Part shown: positions 56,001 through 64,000 of the stretch, piece by piece | Position numbering within the stretch: position 1 is the first letter of the stretch | How the letters are laid out: each line of letters starts with the position of its first letter | From: Paenibacillus xylaniclasticus | Lineage (GTDB): Bacteria; Bacillota; Bacilli; Paenibacillales; Paenibacillaceae | DNA: 64,000 nucleotides | Assembly (NCBI RefSeq): GCF_004001065.1 | Contig: NZ_BIML01000019.1 | Coordinates: 1-64,000, forward strand | Reading direction: 5' to 3' | Notes under the pieces: generated by a model | Told to the model about the DNA's origin: nothing | Database searches by the model: none | What the model saw: the letters and a program-made list of their open reading frames with translations, nothing else | Program-made: the position numbers and the translations under genes

Positions 56001-57674
56001 TTATCTTTCCCGCTGTCTTGATTCTCCATCCATTCTTTTGAACAATCGACCTTTCGTTCCTTCCCCTCCCCGGGCGATAAGCTGCCAGATGGCTTGCGCT
56101 GCATCCCGAACGGTGCGCGGACGTACATGATCCATCTCGTGAAGCAGCCGGAACGGTCTGGCAAGCCGCGGAAGATGGAGATCTGCCCGCTCCAACAGCC
56201 GATCGTCAAACAGCAAATCTGCATTGCCAGCAGCCAGCAGCTTACCGTCCTTTAACACCAGCACATCAGTTGCCCATTCAACCGCAAAATCGACGTCATG
56301 CGTCGCAACAAGCAGCGTATATCCGTCATCATGCATTTGCTCCAGCAGCCGCTGCAGCTCATCCCGGCTTCTCGGATCGAGGAATGCCATCGGTTCGTCC
56401 AAAATAACAAGCTCCGGCCGCATCGCAAGCACCCCCGCAATCGCGACTCGTCTCTTCTGCCCGTAGCTGAGCTCAAATGGCGACCAACGTCGGTATTCGC
56501 TCATACCGACAGCGCGAAGCGCTTCTACAACCCGTTCCTCCACCTCCTGCTCAGAGAGCCCGAGGTTACGAGGCCCGAATGCGACATCCTCCTCCACTGT
56601 TGAAGAGAATATCTGATCGTCCGGGTCTTGATACACGACTCCGATGCTGCGGCGAAGCCGCAGCGCGTTATCCTTCGACATCGTCTCACCCAGCACGGTA
56701 ACGTGTCCGCTTGCCGGCTGCTCCAAACCGTTCAGCAACGAAATAAGCGTCGACTTGCCTGCTCCATTGGGCCCCATCAGAACCGCTTTAGCACCATGCT
56801 CGAGTCCGAACGTAATGCCGCGCAGTGCCTCGAACTGGCCGTACCGATAGGTTACCTCTTGCACTTGCAGCACCATGTCCATGTCCATTCCCCCTTTTCG
56901 CTCTTGCTTATCCTCGTGGTCTTCAGCTTGTTCACGGTTCTCTCCATCCCCGGCTCCAAAGCCGCCGCGGGCAGTGATGGATTGATAAATCCTGCCACTT
57001 CGACTATAAGCGCGCAGAAACAACACGCCGAGCAGCTCTCCCAATCGTCTATACGCACTTCTTGTCCACAGCCATCCGTCAATTCGCAGTCCACGGGACT
57101 GCTGCGCTTTCACCATGCTCTGCACCTCTTCCTTCAATAATACGAGGTATCGCAGCATGAGGCCGACAATCTCCAGCAGCACGGAGGGCACGCCGAGCGA
57201 CCGCATACTTTTGATCAACTCGAAGGTCGGTGTCGACAGCAGCAAATACGTAACCAGCAGATTCGCACATACAATTTTAAGCAGCAGAACGAGCGCACGC
57301 TCCATACCTTCCTCCGTCGCTGCCTGTCCCAGCAAATGAAAAACAGCCGTCTCGCCAGCCGTATGCTGGAATGGAACGAATACGATGGCGCCGAGCGCGA
57401 ACGGCACGATAAGCAGCAGCCTCCGGCCAATCATTCGCAGTCCAATGCCGCTCCAGAGCATACCGAATAAAAAACATCCCGCTGCCCCCATTAGGACAGC
57501 AGGATGTCGAAAGAACATGACCGTCGCCAGTATGCCTAGAACACTTAACAGCTTGATGCTTGTTCTTCTGCTTCTCACGGCTTGTGAGTCTGTTACTGCT
57601 GCAAGGCTGTTCTCATGATGCTGCTCATTTGCTGTCGTATATCCCCTTGTTTCCGCCTGATGTCGATTGCCCAT
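56001..57674 (-). CDS. Fused CbiQ-CbiO of a nickel/cobalt ECF transporter
   Basis: A single frame of 557 residues joining two normally separate subunits. Residues about 35-245 are the CbiQ transmembrane coupling protein, with the coupling helices around KAQQSRGLR. Residues about 270-500 are the CbiO ATPase: Walker A GPNGAGKST, Q-loop YQDPDDQIF, signature LSYGQKRRVAIAG, Walker B LVILDEPMAFLD, switch THD. A hydrophilic linker joins them. Before Met263 (56888) an AAAGGGGG ribosome site remains, so a separate CbiO could also be made. GGAGG lies 8 bases before ATG 57674, which overlaps the PDGLE gene by 50 bases. Confidence 0.88.
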   Translation of the reverse strand: MGNRHQAETRGYTTANEQHHENSLAAVTDSQAVRSRRTSIKLLSVLGILATVMFFRHPAVLMGAAGCFLFGMLWSGIGLRMIGRRLLLIVPFALGAIVFVPFQHTAGETAVFHLLGQAATEEGMERALVLLLKIVCANLLVTYLLLSTPTFELIKSMRSLGVPSVLLEIVGLMLRYLVLLKEEVQSMVKAQQSRGLRIDGWLWTRSAYRRLGELLGVLFLRAYSRSGRIYQSITARGGFGAGDGENREQAEDHEDKQERKGGMDMDMVLQVQEVTYRYGQFEALRGITFGLEHGAKAVLMGPNGAGKSTLISLLNGLEQPASGHVTVLGETMSKDNALRLRRSIGVVYQDPDDQIFSSTVEEDVAFGPRNLGLSEQEVEERVVEALRAVGMSEYRRWSPFELSYGQKRRVAIAGVLAMRPELVILDEPMAFLDPRSRDELQRLLEQMHDDGYTLLVATHDVDFAVEWATDVLVLKDGKLLAAGNADLLFDDRLLERADLHLPRLARPFRLLHEMDHVRPRTVRDAAQAIWQLIARGGEGTKGRLFKRMDGESRQRER

Positions 57675-57987
57675 TCCGACCGCCTCCATTTCGAGTTAAC
57701 AATCGAGACACCCCCCACAACATCCCCGCCATCACCACAATACCTACGAATCCGGTTAAACCGACGCTGGCAGCCGTCCACTTCATACTCGGTATTTCGT
57801 AATCTGGTAATGGGGCAAGCTTGTTCCATGCGGTTGCTTGCTGCAGGAACCCATGATCCTCCGCTACACGCTCCAAGCCGTCCGGATGAGATGAAGCCCA
57901 CGGCGATAGGAATACCGCCGTTCCAACTGTAATAATGGCTATCACAATCCACTTCGTTCTATGCGCCGTTACGCGAAATGTTTTCAT
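57625..57987 (-). CDS. PDGLE-domain protein of the nickel/cobalt transporter
   Basis: A 120-residue membrane protein with segments near residues 13-30 and 70-96 and the motif HPDGLERVAEDHGF in the external loop. It replaces CbiN as the small subunit in many CbiM/NikM systems. It overlaps cbiM by 29 bases and the CbiQ-CbiO gene by 50. Confidence 0.9.
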   Translation of the reverse strand: MKTFRVTAHRTKWIVIAIITVGTAVFLSPWASSHPDGLERVAEDHGFLQQATAWNKLAPLPDYEIPSMKWTAASVGLTGFVGIVVMAGMLWGVSRLLTRNGGGRNGQSTSGGNKGIYDSK

Positions 57988-58621
57988 AGGCTGCTAAGCC
58001 TCCTTTCGCTGGAATCGTGCTTCTCTCCATCAGATAGCCCGTTACAAGCATCGTAATTAAGCCCTCTCCGATACCGATAAGCATGTGCCAACCAACCATC
58101 GCCTTCAGCGCAGTCGCAAGCTCGAATGTACCCGATAGAGCGAGCAGCAATGCAACTCCGGAAGCGGCAGCAACGATAGACATCCAAGCCGATAGGAAGG
58201 TGAATGCAGCTCTACCTCGTCCTTTTAACATCTTCATACCTAACATATATATTCCATAGCCTGTGAAGCAACCAATAAATCCTGTGCATAAAATATTGGC
58301 CCCTAGCACCGTCACCCCGCCGTCTTGAAACACGATCGCCTGAACAAGCAGCACCGCCGTCATCACAATCGTTCCGATCCATGGGCCGAATAGTATCGAC
58401 GTCATCGCCCCGCCCAGAAAGTGCCCAGATGTGGCACCCGCTATAGGAAAATTGATCATTTGCGCTGCGAACACAAACGCTCCAATTAGAGCCACCATTG
58501 GGATTTTGCTTGGCTCCAGCGATAACCTCGACTTGCGCAGGCTGTAGCTTACTGCTCCTGCACCGGCTACGGTCGCCGTCATCCAAGTCTTTGCATCCAG
58601 AAACCCGTCGGGTATATGCAT
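57959..58621 (-). CDS. cbiM: Nickel/cobalt ECF transporter substrate-binding protein CbiM/NikM
   Basis: A 220-residue integral membrane protein. It starts MHIPDGFL, whose N-terminal amine and His2 bind the metal in CbiM/NikM, followed by QMINFPIAGATSGHFLGG and about six membrane segments. Nickel and cobalt versions cannot be separated by eye; the PDGLE partner and the urea/guanidine context favour nickel. GGGGTG lies 8 bases before the ATG. Confidence 0.92.
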   Translation of the reverse strand: MHIPDGFLDAKTWMTATVAGAGAVSYSLRKSRLSLEPSKIPMVALIGAFVFAAQMINFPIAGATSGHFLGGAMTSILFGPWIGTIVMTAVLLVQAIVFQDGGVTVLGANILCTGFIGCFTGYGIYMLGMKMLKGRGRAAFTFLSAWMSIVAAASGVALLLALSGTFELATALKAMVGWHMLIGIGEGLITMLVTGYLMERSTIPAKGGLAAYENISRNGA

Positions 58622-58673
58622 TCTCGTTCACCCCTTAAATCGTGTTAGGTTATCTGACATACACTTTTTCTTC

Positions 58674-58702
58674 ATTATCGTTCATTCCCATGTGTTCGTC
58701 AA
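58674..58702 (-). promoter_or_regulatory. Proximal cbiM promoter
   Basis: TTGACG (58697-58702) and GATAAT (58674-58679) are 17 bases apart, about 50 bases before the cbiM ATG. If used, it would transcribe the transporter independently of the riboswitch upstream. Confidence 0.6.
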
Positions 58703-58813
58703 GCGGTTTACAACGCAAATATACACTGCATATACTGCAGCGCTTCCTGCGGTTTATTGGTTAAGTTAGTTAACAATGTGTTTTATTTTCCTCCCTTATG
58801 CTCATAGTTGTAA

Positions 58814-58912
58814 GTGGTTCCTGCACCCAGTGCAGCAATCCGCACATCGGCTGGGCGCCAGAGCGCCCCTGCGGGACCAAGATGTTACTCGTTCCTGCAC
58901 TCCATGCAGCAA
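58814..58912 (-). repeat. Pair of short hairpin repeats in the cbiM leader
   Basis: Two copies of a unit of about 30 bases, GCGRATTGCTGCA..GTGCAGGAAC, each with a CTGCA-TGCAG mini-hairpin, lie about 80 bases apart (about 58820-58850 and 58885-58915 in plus coordinates). Between them GGGGCGCT / GGCGCC-type pairing is possible. Nature unknown. Confidence 0.5.
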
Positions 58913-58982
58913 TTCGCGCTCGATCTACTTACTTTAGTTGAAGTAACCACGTAAGGTTTTCTTACAATTAACACATATAAGA

Positions 58983-59012
58983 AAAAGCCCGGGAGAGAGA
59001 TCTCCCAGGCTC
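58983..59012 (-). terminator. Expression-platform terminator of the guanidine-I riboswitch
   Basis: Arms AGCCTGGGAGA / TCTCCCGGGCT followed by TTTTTCTT on the minus strand. The 5' arm is also the 3' end of the aptamer, so guanidine binding would compete with termination, as in other ykkC riboswitches. Confidence 0.85.
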
Positions 59013-59172
59013 TTATCCTTCCGTGTTATGCAATCATCCGTCAGCCTTCAGCAGCCTCCGTCCTGATACGCGCCATCTCTTGGACCAGGCACGATTCCCA
59101 TCAGAATAACATCATTATCTTCTGCTGACGGAACCGTCGGAACCCTAGACAGCTTTGTCGTTCTCCATCCAT
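59000..59172 (-). ncRNA. Guanidine-I (ykkC-yxkD) riboswitch
   Basis: On the minus strand the conserved blocks of the ykkC aptamer occur in order: CTAGGGTTCCG (around 59138-59148), CCTGGTCCAAGAGA (around 59075-59090) and ACACGGAAGGATAAGAGCC (around 59007-59025). It then runs into GGGAGA and the terminator. The class senses free guanidinium and turns on exporters, guanidine-degrading enzymes or related transporters. The next gene on this strand is cbiM, about 360 bases downstream, with no ORF of useful size between. It is a textbook match in motif and architecture. Confidence 0.88.
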
Positions 59173-59604
59173 CTTATGCAGCGAGAATTTTATTGATTTG
59201 TCATAAAACCTAACATGTAAGTCTGTATTATTTCATTTTCCTCGATTATAAACATATATGTTTGATTTTATTACATTGAAAATATGTAAATCCGTTCATA
59301 TTTGATCAAACAGCACCAGTCAAAATGAGTGCGACATCGAACGAGCCCAATAAGTTCGTTGAGCAAAAAGAGGGAGAGAGAAATGTTGATGTGAAGTTTT
59401 CGGCATAAGCCATCGACAGATTGAGCGTATTGAACGAGAAGGAGGAGGGCTCGGACTAGATAGGAAAGGAGATGGATGATTCCCTATATAAACACAAAGT
59501 TCATTGACAATAATGGGTTAAATTTGTCCGATTTTGTTATATCATTAGATTATACCAGCTAGTTGCAGGCACCATGTCAAAACCAATACTAAAGGGGGCT
59601 AATA

Positions 59605-60171
59605 ATGAAGAAGGCAGGCATAAGCATGCTACTTTTCATCTCACTCGTCGTAATCGTCTCATGCAGCAGCAAGTCCGACAACGAACCCGCAATGAACCTG
59701 CCGGAAGTACAAATTATAGCTAATGGCACAGAGCTGCAGGTGCAATCGAGGGCTTTATCGGAGTATGATGATTCCAACACCGACCTGTTCAAATCGATGG
59801 TCGCCACGGCAGACGCTTCAACGATTCCGTACATCGAGCTCGGATCGGCAGTCGAAATTATCCTTCACAATATTACACCTGATTCGTACCGGTTGACGGA
59901 ATATATCTTGAACAACGACGGCTCCTTGAAATACGCTCCGTCCCCCGAAGAGGCTCCCCAGGATTCGATGATGATTTCGTTTCAGGAAGGCTCAGGCGCA
60001 TTCATTCTGAAGCCGCACCCGATGGGGCTGCTTAGCTCACAGTCGACCGATTATAATCCAGGCGCAACGATACGCGGCTTCCGGTTCGTGACGAACACGG
60101 CAGGACAGATGAAGGAATATGCATTCGTGCTGAGGAGCGATGCGACAGCGCAAGATCATAGAACAGAATAA
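59605..60171 (+). CDS. Orphan lipoprotein
   Basis: A 188-residue predicted lipoprotein: signal peptide with lipobox VVIVSC (Cys20), then about 168 residues containing IELGSAVEIILHN and ending near FRFVTNTAGQMKEYAFVLRS, which suggest a beta-sandwich. AAGGGGG lies 6 bases before the ATG. No family is recognised. It is on the opposite strand to the transporters on both sides and has a strong shared terminator, so it is a single-gene unit. Confidence 0.8.
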   Translation: MKKAGISMLLFISLVVIVSCSSKSDNEPAMNLPEVQIIANGTELQVQSRALSEYDDSNTDLFKSMVATADASTIPYIELGSAVEIILHNITPDSYRLTEYILNNDGSLKYAPSPEEAPQDSMMISFQEGSGAFILKPHPMGLLSSQSTDYNPGATIRGFRFVTNTAGQMKEYAFVLRSDATAQDHRTE

Positions 60172-60173
60172 GG

Positions 60174-60217
60174 AAAGAAGGCCCCTCCCGGCTTTATGCA
60201 GCAGAGGGGCCTTCTTT
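60174..60217. terminator. Bidirectional terminator between the lipoprotein gene and urtE
   Basis: A 12-13-base stem AAGAAGGCCCCT / AGGGGCCTTCTT with T runs on both sides, between two convergent genes. Confidence 0.9.
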
Positions 60218-60238
60218 CGTTCAAGCCTTTCTACTCCT

Positions 60239-60934
60239 CTATACCGTTAAATACTTCCGCACCACTTCGTCGTTGAGGCGTTCAAGCTCACCCTCCCAAG
60301 CGATGGCGCCTTTGTCGAGAATGTAGAAATAATCGCCGACACTTCGGACAAAATCAAGACTTTGCTCAACGAGCAGAATTGCAGTCTTGCCATCCTGCTT
60401 GATCGAGCGAATCACGTCCCGAATGTCGTCAACGATCGAGGGTTGGATGCCTTCGCATGGCTCGTCGAGCAGCAGAAGCTCCGGCTTCGATGCAAGTGCC
60501 CGGGCGAATGCAAGCTGCTGCTGCTGGCCTCCCGACAGATCGCCGCCGCGGCGTTCATACATGGACGGCAGCACCGGAAATTTCTCAATCGCCTCTGGCG
60601 GAATGCCAGTTGCCTTCTCCCGCGATGCCTCCAAGCCAACCAGAATATTCTCATATACGGTTAGCTGACTAAAAATTTCACGCCCCTGCGGCACATACCC
60701 GATCCCCTGCTTCGCCCGCTTCGCCGGCGCCGCCTTCGTCAGATCCGTACCTCCATACGATACGGTTCCTTTACGCGCTTTTAGTACGCCCATGATACTC
60801 TTCATCAAGGTTGTTTTGCCGACGCCGTTGCGACCAAGCAAACAAACCACCTGCCCCGGCTTCACCTTCAAGGTTACGTTGCGCAGAATGACACTTTCCC
60901 CGTAACCTGCTTCAAGCTGTTGAACGGCTAACAT
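60239..60934 (-). CDS. urtE: Urea-type ABC transporter ATP-binding protein UrtE
   Basis: A 231-residue ATPase of the branched-chain/amide class: Walker A GRNGVGKTT, signature LSGGQQQQLAFARAL, Walker B LLLLDEPCEGIQPSIV. GIGYVPQGREIFSQLTV and the EGIQPSIV block are typical of UrtE rather than LivF. AAGGCGGG lies 6 bases before ATG 60934, which overlaps urtD by 23 bases. Last gene of the urt operon. Confidence 0.93.
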   Translation of the reverse strand: MLAVQQLEAGYGESVILRNVTLKVKPGQVVCLLGRNGVGKTTLMKSIMGVLKARKGTVSYGGTDLTKAAPAKRAKQGIGYVPQGREIFSQLTVYENILVGLEASREKATGIPPEAIEKFPVLPSMYERRGGDLSGGQQQQLAFARALASKPELLLLDEPCEGIQPSIVDDIRDVIRSIKQDGKTAILLVEQSLDFVRSVGDYFYILDKGAIAWEGELERLNDEVVRKYLTV

Positions 60935-61709
60935 TCGCATCCCGCCTTGTACCAAGATACACTTCCGCAACCCGGTCGTCGCTCTGCACTTCGTCCATCG
61001 TGCCCTCCTTCAGCAAGCGCCCCTCATGCATAACCGTCACCTTGCTTGCGAAGTTGCGGACGAACTCCATGTCATGCTCCACAACGACGACCGTCCGCGA
61101 TTTTGCAATTTCCTTCAGCAGCTCGCCCGTCTTATCCGTCTCCTTATCGGTCATACCAGCCACCGGCTCGTCGAGCAGCAGCAGCCCCGGCTCCTGCATG
61201 AGCATAATGCCGATCTCCAGCCATTGCTTCTCGCCATGCGAGAGACCGCCGGCGCGCCAATACGATTTGTCCTGCAGACCGATCAACGACAACTGCATAT
61301 CCATTCTCTCCCGATCAGCCTTCGACATGCGGGCGAATAAGGTGGAGAATACTCCTCGGTTTTGTCTCATCGCAATTTCGAGATTTTCAAGCACGGTCAA
61401 TGTCGGAAAAATAGAAGGTGCTTGGAATTTTCGTCCAATACCAAGCTCCGCCAACTGATGCTCCTTCTTCCGCGTAATATCAATCGGTTCAGCACCTTCG
61501 ACGCCATTGTAGACGACTTTACCGGACGATGGCTTTGTTTTGCCGCAAATAACATCAAGCATCGTTGTCTTCCCCGCGCCGTTCGGTCCGATCAGAAATC
61601 GCAGCTCTCCTCGTTCAAGCGTCAGTTCCATCCCCTGAATCGCCTTAAATCCGTCGAAAGACACCGTAACGTCTTCACACTGCAGGATTGCGGACGGCTT
61701 CTTGATCAT
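60912..61709 (-). CDS. urtD: Urea-type ABC transporter ATP-binding protein UrtD
   Basis: A 265-residue ATPase: Walker [10 protein letters not shown], the UrtD-type block [17 protein letters not shown], signature [15 protein letters not shown] (LSHGE is typical of UrtD), Walker [16 protein letters not shown]. It overlaps urtC by 35 bases. Energises uptake of urea or a close analogue with UrtE. Confidence 0.94.
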   Translation of the reverse strand: MIKKPSAILQCEDVTVSFDGFKAIQGMELTLERGELRFLIGPNGAGKTTMLDVICGKTKPSSGKVVYNGVEGAEPIDITRKKEHQLAELGIGRKFQAPSIFPTLTVLENLEIAMRQNRGVFSTLFARMSKADRERMDMQLSLIGLQDKSYWRAGGLSHGEKQWLEIGIMLMQEPGLLLLDEPVAGMTDKETDKTGELLKEIAKSRTVVVVEHDMEFVRNFASKVTVMHEGRLLKEGTMDEVQSDDRVAEVYLGTRRDANVSRSTA

Positions 61710-62760
61710 GACTCGTCACCCTCCTCTTGATGAAGTTTAATCGGCCGAATAAGCCAGCTATGCCGTTAGGCAAGAATACGACGACAATGACGAACAACGC
61801 CCCCATCACGAACAGCCAAGCGTCTGGATATTGGGCACTAATTTCACTTTTGCCCCAGTTCATCAATATCGCGCCCAGCACTGCTCCAATCATGGTGCCG
61901 CGGCCGCCGATTGCAACCCACAGCACCATCTCAATGGAAGGCACAATGCCAAGCATCGACGGCGAAATAATACCGACATGCAGCACGAACAGCATGCCCG
62001 CGAGCCCGGCAAGAGCGCCAGAGATGGCGAATGCCGTCATTTGGTATATCGCTGGATTGTAGCCGATAAATCGCACCCGGTTCTCTCCATCACGAATAGC
62101 ACGCAGCACTTTGCCGAAACGACTTTTCACCAAGAAACGGCACATGACGAAGGCCACGATCAAGAAACCGGCCGTAATCCAATACAACACCTGCTTCGTA
62201 TCTGGATTAGAGATGGAATAACCAGCAATTTTCGAATAGCCTGTGACGCCATTCGTACCGCCCGTATAGGCCTGCTGACCAATCAGCAGCGTCGTCGTAA
62301 TAATAACGAGTGCCTGCGTTAGAATTGTAAAGTAAACACCACGAATTCGGTTGCGGAATGTAAAATACCCAAGAAACAGCGCCAGCAGACCAGGAAGGAG
62401 AATACCGGCAGCGAAAGCGAAGCCAAGCGACTCGAACGGCTTCCAGAATACCGGAAGCGCGGTGAGGCCGCTCCACTCCATGAAATCCGGCATACGGCCG
62501 CCGCTGGCTTCCAGCTTCAAGTACATGGCCATCGCGTAACCGCCAAGGCCAAAGAATACGCCGTGCCCGAGGCTGAGTATGCCGGTATACCCCCATATAA
62601 GGTCGAGTCCGAGCGCAACGATCGCGAATGCCAGAAACTTCGCCAACAGATTCAAGCGAAAATCGCTCAGATAGAGCGGCGCCGCGAATAACGCAGCCGC
62701 TGCAGCTGCATAGCCGATCAGCATCCATACGCGCTTCGGCGTCCATTGATTGCTCTGCAT
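61675..62760 (-). CDS. urtC: Urea-type ABC transporter permease UrtC
   Basis: A 361-residue LivM-like permease with about 9-10 membrane segments and UrtC blocks [29 protein letters not shown] (residues about 54-82) and [13 protein letters not shown]. The N-terminal frame extension of three codons is ignored because AAGGGG lies 8 bases before ATG 62760. Follows urtB by 60 bases. Confidence 0.94.
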   Translation of the reverse strand: MQSNQWTPKRVWMLIGYAAAAAALFAAPLYLSDFRLNLLAKFLAFAIVALGLDLIWGYTGILSLGHGVFFGLGGYAMAMYLKLEASGGRMPDFMEWSGLTALPVFWKPFESLGFAFAAGILLPGLLALFLGYFTFRNRIRGVYFTILTQALVIITTTLLIGQQAYTGGTNGVTGYSKIAGYSISNPDTKQVLYWITAGFLIVAFVMCRFLVKSRFGKVLRAIRDGENRVRFIGYNPAIYQMTAFAISGALAGLAGMLFVLHVGIISPSMLGIVPSIEMVLWVAIGGRGTMIGAVLGAILMNWGKSEISAQYPDAWLFVMGALFVIVVVFLPNGIAGLFGRLNFIKRRVTSHDQEAVRNPAV

Positions 62761-62820
62761 ATTTCCCACCCCTTAAGTTTCGCAGACTTCAGGCTCTTCT
62801 ATCGCGCGGCCAACCGATAT

Positions 62821-63726
62821 TTAATCGAGCGAACGCGTTCGCATTGCGACAAAGCCCTTCGGACGCCATTGCAGAAACGCCACGATACAGATGAATACGA
62901 GCACCTTGCCGAGTGATGCATTGGTCCAATATTCGAACAACGTGTTCGTCATACCGATACCAAATGCGCCGAACAGCGTTCCAATAAGCTTGCCGACGCC
63001 GCCTAGCACAACGACCATGAATGCATCGACAATATAATAGGTGCCGAGCGACGGTCCAATCGGCCCCATCAGCGTCAGCGCACAGCCTGCGATCCCAGCA
63101 ATGCCAGAGCCAATGGCGAACGTCATGGCGTCCACCCGCCGGGTTGAAATGCCGAGGCAAGCCGCCATATCGCGGTTCTGCATGACGGCACGCATGTTAC
63201 GACCTGCATGGCTTCGATAAATATACAAGTACATGACCAGCAAGCATACCGCTACAAGTCCGATAATAAACAGCCGCTTATAGGGCAGCACGACGCCTTC
63301 CATCACCGTGAGCCCCCCGTCCAGCCAGGACGGACTCGTCACGCCGACGTTTGGCGCACCGAAGATGGAGCGCGCGAGCTGCTGCAGCGCAAGACCGACG
63401 CCCCATGTCGCGAGCAAGCTGTCGAGCGGCCGCCCGTACAAATGCCGAATGAGCGCCGTTTCAAGCAGTAAGCCGACAACGAATGCAACAGCGAAGCTAA
63501 CCGGTATCGCCAGAATGAAGTAGGTGCTGAACATAGAATCCGGGAGTACACTTTTAAAAATATTTTGCGTCACATATGTCGCATATGCGCCAATCATAAT
63601 AAGCTCGCCATGCGCCATATTAATCACATTCATGAGTCCGAACGTAATGGCAAGCCCCAGCGCAATAAGCAATAGAATCGAACTGACACTAAGCCCATTA
63701 AACAGCTGCATGATATAAACGGTCAT
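62821..63726 (-). CDS. urtB: Urea-type ABC transporter permease UrtB
   Basis: A 301-residue LivH-like permease with about eight membrane segments: [59 protein letters not shown] and [22 protein letters not shown]. Shorter than many UrtB proteins, which carry an N-terminal extension. It begins after a terminator that follows urtA, so membrane components are expected at lower level than the binding protein. Confidence 0.94.
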   Translation of the reverse strand: MTVYIMQLFNGLSVSSILLLIALGLAITFGLMNVINMAHGELIMIGAYATYVTQNIFKSVLPDSMFSTYFILAIPVSFAVAFVVGLLLETALIRHLYGRPLDSLLATWGVGLALQQLARSIFGAPNVGVTSPSWLDGGLTVMEGVVLPYKRLFIIGLVAVCLLVMYLYIYRSHAGRNMRAVMQNRDMAACLGISTRRVDAMTFAIGSGIAGIAGCALTLMGPIGPSLGTYYIVDAFMVVVLGGVGKLIGTLFGAFGIGMTNTLFEYWTNASLGKVLVFICIVAFLQWRPKGFVAMRTRSLD

Positions 63727-63756
63727 AAATCCACCTCACAGGTCGATCGATTAGGG

Positions 63757-63799
63757 AAAAAGGGAAGCATTCGAACCAGCTGCAACGAATGCTTCCCCT
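63757..63799 (-). terminator. Terminator/attenuator after urtA
   Basis: A perfect 12-base stem GGGAAGCATTCG / CGAATGCTTCCC followed by TTTTTCCC on the minus strand, between urtA and urtB. Partial read-through would give excess binding protein over permease. Confidence 0.85.
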
Positions 63800-63830
63800 T
63801 GAAGTCCGGCTTTGCTTATTCCAGCTGCTG

Positions 63831-64000
63831 TTAGTTACCCGAGCTCAGCGATGCCGCCCAGCTGAACGACTTCAGATACGGATCTGGCTTCACCGCCTCA
63901 CCGGAATTCCACAGCTCTTTGAATTGTCCGCTCGGCTCGACCTCGCCGATCCGGACAGTTTTGTACAAGTGCTGCGTCTCTCCGTCAATCTTCACCTTGC
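63831..64000 (-). CDS. urtA: Urea-type ABC transporter substrate-binding protein UrtA, C-terminal end
   Basis: Only the last 55 codons are in the window; the gene continues past the right edge. The end is family-typical: KTVRIGEVEPSGQFKELWNS followed by PDPYL and a stop at 63831-63833. It is the extracellular binding protein of the urtABCDE operon. Urea is the expected ligand; guanidine or short amides are possible given the nearby guanidine riboswitch. Confidence 0.85.
   Translation of the reverse strand, partial: KVKIDGETQHLYKTVRIGEVEPSGQFKELWNSGEAVKPDPYLKSFSWAASLSSGN

Larger units (their letters stand above)
58622..59604. other. Long intergenic region upstream of cbiM
   Basis: Nearly 1 kb without a gene. 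From left: the cbiM promoter, a pair of short repeats (58814-58912), the guanidine-I riboswitch with terminator, then an AT-rich stretch (59200-59604) leading to the plus-strand lipoprotein gene. TTGACA at about 59505 may belong to a lipoprotein promoter, but no good -10 follows at the right distance. Confidence 0.6.

Noticed and set aside
58622-58983. Cobalamin riboswitch before cbiM
   Set aside because: No B12-box-like sequence; the only structured RNA recognised is the guanidine-I riboswitch further upstream.

Overview
The window is chromosomal DNA of an endospore-forming, moderately GC-rich Firmicute, most likely Paenibacillaceae (Paenibacillus- or Cohnella-like). The evidence is the sporulation genes (spoIIE, spoVT, yabP, yabQ), strong AGGAGG ribosome sites with several TTG/GTG starts, an SLH-anchored surface protein, and gene order. 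Read on the minus strand it follows the Bacillus subtilis block spoVT-yabM-yabN-yabO-yabP-yabQ-divIC-yabR-spoIIE-yabS-yabT-tilS-hpt-ftsH-coaX-hslO-yacD-cysK-pabB-pabA-pabC-folP-folB-folK-yazB-dusB-lysS. Almost every gene is on the minus strand, so transcription runs right to left; only two genes are on the plus strand.

Left part (1-16200): two tandem rRNA-type promoters point out of the left edge. Then come lysS, greA, dusB, a small XRE regulator, a complete folate/p-aminobenzoate operon (pabB-pabA-pabC-folP-folB-folK), cysK, a membrane-anchored foldase, hslO, coaX and the de novo NAD genes nadA-nadB-nadC. nadABC is added to the B. subtilis order. Middle-left (16500-24600): a nucleoside uptake and cleavage operon (BMP lipoprotein, ATPase, two permeases, nucleoside hydrolase) and a secreted GH26-type glycosidase, both inserted between nadA and ftsH.

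Middle (24600-40740): the conserved ftsH-hpt-tilS-kinase-VWA and spoIIE-yabR-divIC-yabQ-yabP core. It is interrupted by an AT-richer cassette (31048-35200) with a small secreted protein, a MacB/FtsX-type ABC transporter and a VanZ-like protein, and by an orphan, possibly frameshifted ORF just after spoIIE. Between yabP and yabO lies a surface-protein insertion (40794-49689): a 2257-residue SLH protein built of Ig-like repeats, a translationally coupled acetyltransferase and three tandem phage-collar-domain proteins.

Right part (50000-64000): rqcP, HU, the MazG fusion, a MATE/SpoVB-type flippase, a plus-strand YdjM-like membrane protein with a LexA-like operator, and spoVT. A nitrogen/metal region follows: a nickel/cobalt ECF transporter (cbiM, PDGLE protein, fused cbiQ-cbiO) lying downstream of a guanidine-I (ykkC) riboswitch, an orphan lipoprotein, and a urea-type ABC transporter (urtA-E, with urtA cut by the window edge). 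Guanidine sensing, nickel uptake and urea uptake side by side suggest a guanidine-to-urea nitrogen pathway that uses nickel enzymes encoded elsewhere. This is the most interesting functional hypothesis in the window.
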